23,399 nucleotides of DNA from CBFHSF01 sp965661055 (GTDB taxonomy: Bacteria; Bacteroidota; Bacteroidia; Flavobacteriales; Schleiferiaceae), in assembly GCA_965661055.1 (NCBI GenBank), contig CBFICS010000021.1, forward strand, positions 1 to 23,399, written 5' to 3'. A program made the translations under genes and the position numbers. Of the stretch, positions 21,790 to 23,399 are shown piece by piece. Under the pieces are notes generated by a model, which worked only from the letters and a program-made list of their open reading frames with translations, was not told the DNA's origin and searched no databases. Positions within the stretch are counted from its first letter, which is position 1. Each line of letters opens with the position of its first letter.

Positions 21790-22089
21790 TTTTTATACAA
21801 ATTATTGCTGCGATTGAGAAAGGTCCTTCATCAGTATAAAGGATTATATTATCATCTTATGGTTAATAATAATTATCAAATCCAATCGATGCACAAATGG
21901 TCAATAAAAGAATTACTTTACAATAAGAATTTATAAGTTCTTTTTAAAGACTACTAGAATTAGGGCGCTTTTTTTTGTTATTACTATTTCTTTATTATAT
22001 TAGCGTTTTGCATCGAATCCCCGATGTGTATCTTAGTTATGAAATAAAATGAAACCTACTCACAATTCATTAATTTCAAAAAACTAAGT
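21790..22089. other. divergent intergenic region
   Basis: This holds the upstream region of the riboswitch transcript (minus strand) and the promoter and leader of the secreted protein gene (plus strand). No clear consensus pair was found for either. On the plus strand TTTTTTTTG followed about 23 bases later by TAGCGTTTTG near 22001-22010 is a weak candidate. A small stem CATCG/CGATG lies near 22011-22026. Confidence 0.4.
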
Positions 22090-23399
22090 ATGAAAAGAAA
22101 ATTACGAAACATGATTCGTTTTGGTCTTGTAGCCTTTCTAGGGGTTTTTCTTTCGGGAACAACTTTTGGTCAAGCCTACTATATCACGAATTCTGGTTTG
22201 AATGCGGGTAATCCAGGGGGGGTAAACACCAACTCTGATTTCACGTCAGCAGCAGGTTACACCACCCTGCTTGATGCTTCAACCGGTGGAACAAGCACGA
22301 ACGTATGGTCGCTAGCTGATTCCATCCCGTTTGCCTTTGATTTTTACGGATCGCCCGTTACCCATTTTATAGTAAATAAAAATGGATTAATTTCATTTGA
22401 TACCACCTTGGCGGGAACAACGGTAGCGACCAATCTTAACACGAATACGGCCCTGCCAGATGCCAACCTTCCTAACAATACTATCGCTGGATTTTGGGAA
22501 GATTTTTCTGGTCTAGGTTTTGGAGATAACGTTCGTGTATTCGAGGTGGGTACAGCGCCCAACCGTCAATTGTGGATTCATTATTACTCTTATAAAAGGG
22601 GCCCTGCTAGTTTCCTATACTATGCAGTGGTATTGGAAGAAACCTCAAATAAGGTTTATGTAGTAGATATGAACTACAACAGTGGAGGTACTAGTTTGAC
22701 GACTACTGTGGGGGTTCAGGTGAACTCAACCACCGCCTTTCAGGCAACTTCAGGATTACATTCTGTTGACGGTTCACCGTTGATTTCATCAGCTAACATC
22801 GGAACAACTAATACCGATAACGGGTATTATACCTTTGACTACATCCCGGCTGGATCACTTGTTCCACCCTATGCTATTTCAACCACCAATGTGACCGCTT
22901 CTTCGGCGGACATTAACTGGTCTATATACGCACCGGCTACTATGGTAGATGTTGAGTACGGAGTGTCTGGATTCACACAAGGAGCTGGAACTACCGTATC
23001 GGCTTCTACGACTTCTCCTACGGCTCTAACCAGTTTGTCTCAAGCAACCGCATATGATTACTATATTAGATCAGCCAATTCAACTTCTACAAGTTCTTGG
23101 CAAGGTCCTTTTAGTTTTACTACATCTTGTTTGGTTCAGTCATTGCCTTATTCAGAAAGTTTTACAACATGGGTTCCACCATGTATTGATCCTACGCTAG
23201 GTACAACCAACTGGTTGCACAATTCAGCGGGTTATGCTTACGCTGATTTTTGGTCAGTGAACGGCGGTATTTACATTATGGAATTCCCTGATGTAGATAT
23301 TACTGCTGATGCTCGTCTAAAGTTTGACTGGTCTTCTAACCTTTCAACTTTCTATACAGATACCTTGTATGTAGAAGGAACTTTAGACAACGGTGCTAC
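22090..23399 (+). CDS. large secreted multidomain protein, 3' end outside window
   Basis: An open frame runs from ATG at 22090 to the window edge (436 complete codons, no stop). Residues 1-28 are a signal peptide ending TTFG|Q. Residues 30-252 match the first domain of the 678-residue protein at 6787-8823, sharing IPFxFxFxGSPxT, VLEExxNxxYxVD and GVQxNSTTA. A fibronectin type III domain covers about 258-348 (ISTTNVTASSADINW, then LTSLSQATAYDYYIRS). From about 350 (CLVQSLPYSESFTTW) a jelly-roll domain of the MAM or cleaved-adhesin kind begins. Such proteins in this phylum usually end in a type IX sorting tail, which would lie beyond the window. An adhesin or surface enzyme is likely; no catalytic motif is visible yet. 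Confidence 0.85.
   Translation, partial: MKRKLRNMIRFGLVAFLGVFLSGTTFGQAYYITNSGLNAGNPGGVNTNSDFTSAAGYTTLLDASTGGTSTNVWSLADSIPFAFDFYGSPVTHFIVNKNGLISFDTTLAGTTVATNLNTNTALPDANLPNNTIAGFWEDFSGLGFGDNVRVFEVGTAPNRQLWIHYYSYKRGPASFLYYAVVLEETSNKVYVVDMNYNSGGTSLTTTVGVQVNSTTAFQATSGLHSVDGSPLISSANIGTTNTDNGYYTFDYIPAGSLVPPYAISTTNVTASSADINWSIYAPATMVDVEYGVSGFTQGAGTTVSASTTSPTALTSLSQATAYDYYIRSANSTSTSSWQGPFSFTTSCLVQSLPYSESFTTWVPPCIDPTLGTTNWLHNSAGYAYADFWSVNGGIYIMEFPDVDITADARLKFDWSSNLSTFYTDTLYVEGTLDNGA

Noticed and set aside
22009..22026. TCGAATCCCC, a 10-base match to the T arm of tRNA-Ser, as a possible integration site scar
   Set aside because: Ten bases is too short, no integrase or flanking repeat is present, and the T arm is a generic sequence.

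Overview
The window looks like chromosomal DNA of an AT-rich member of the Bacteroidota, most likely a marine flavobacterium or a Cryomorphaceae/Crocinitomicaceae-type relative. The sequence reasons are: promoters of the Bacteroidota type (TTG, 19 bases, TATATTTG), secreted proteins carrying a C-terminal type IX secretion sorting domain, a TonB-dependent receptor paired with a surface lipoprotein, few Shine-Dalgarno sites, and a run of Bacteroidota-like housekeeping genes. Finer taxonomy is inference.

Layout. 1-2200: a tRNA-Val gene, a lipoprotein methionine sulfoxide reductase (msrB) behind an alpha/beta hydrolase, then tRNA-Leu and tRNA-Lys, all on the minus strand. 2266-5121: shikimate kinase overlapping a nitroreductase on the plus strand, then on the minus strand a PyrR-like phosphoribosyltransferase, a TPMT-family methyltransferase and a beta-carbonic anhydrase. 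5285-8823: rRNA methyltransferase RlmD and a 678-residue type IX-secreted protein with an Omp28/thioredoxin-like domain. 8955-13409: ornithine aminotransferase, an exported coiled-coil protein of unknown function, a possible 48-codon gene, a YkfC-like NlpC/P60 peptidase and a thiolase. 13510-15543: a 7TM-HD protein of the PgpH cyclic-di-AMP phosphodiesterase family. 15645-16452: tRNA-Ser followed by a cluster of nested palindromes and a 31-base direct repeat. 16453-18307: an alpha/beta hydrolase converging on a PrsW-type membrane protein that carries a zinc ribbon. 18453-18527: tRNA-Pro. 18673-21756: a vitamin B12 uptake locus, consisting of a cobalamin riboswitch, a BtuB-like TonB receptor and a BtuG-like beta-propeller lipoprotein. 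22090-end: the start of another large secreted protein whose first domain is homologous to that of the 678-residue protein.

Most genes are ordinary core metabolism. The one multi-gene system that can be read with confidence is the riboswitch-controlled B12 capture operon. The stretches most worth a second look are the palindrome cluster behind tRNA-Ser, the identical promoter architecture at four tRNA units and the pgpH-like gene, the domain shared by the two secreted proteins, the PrsW-zinc ribbon fusion, and the cysteine cluster inside the ornithine aminotransferase. I saw no CRISPR array, phage module or intact insertion sequence, and no clear new defence or biosynthetic system.
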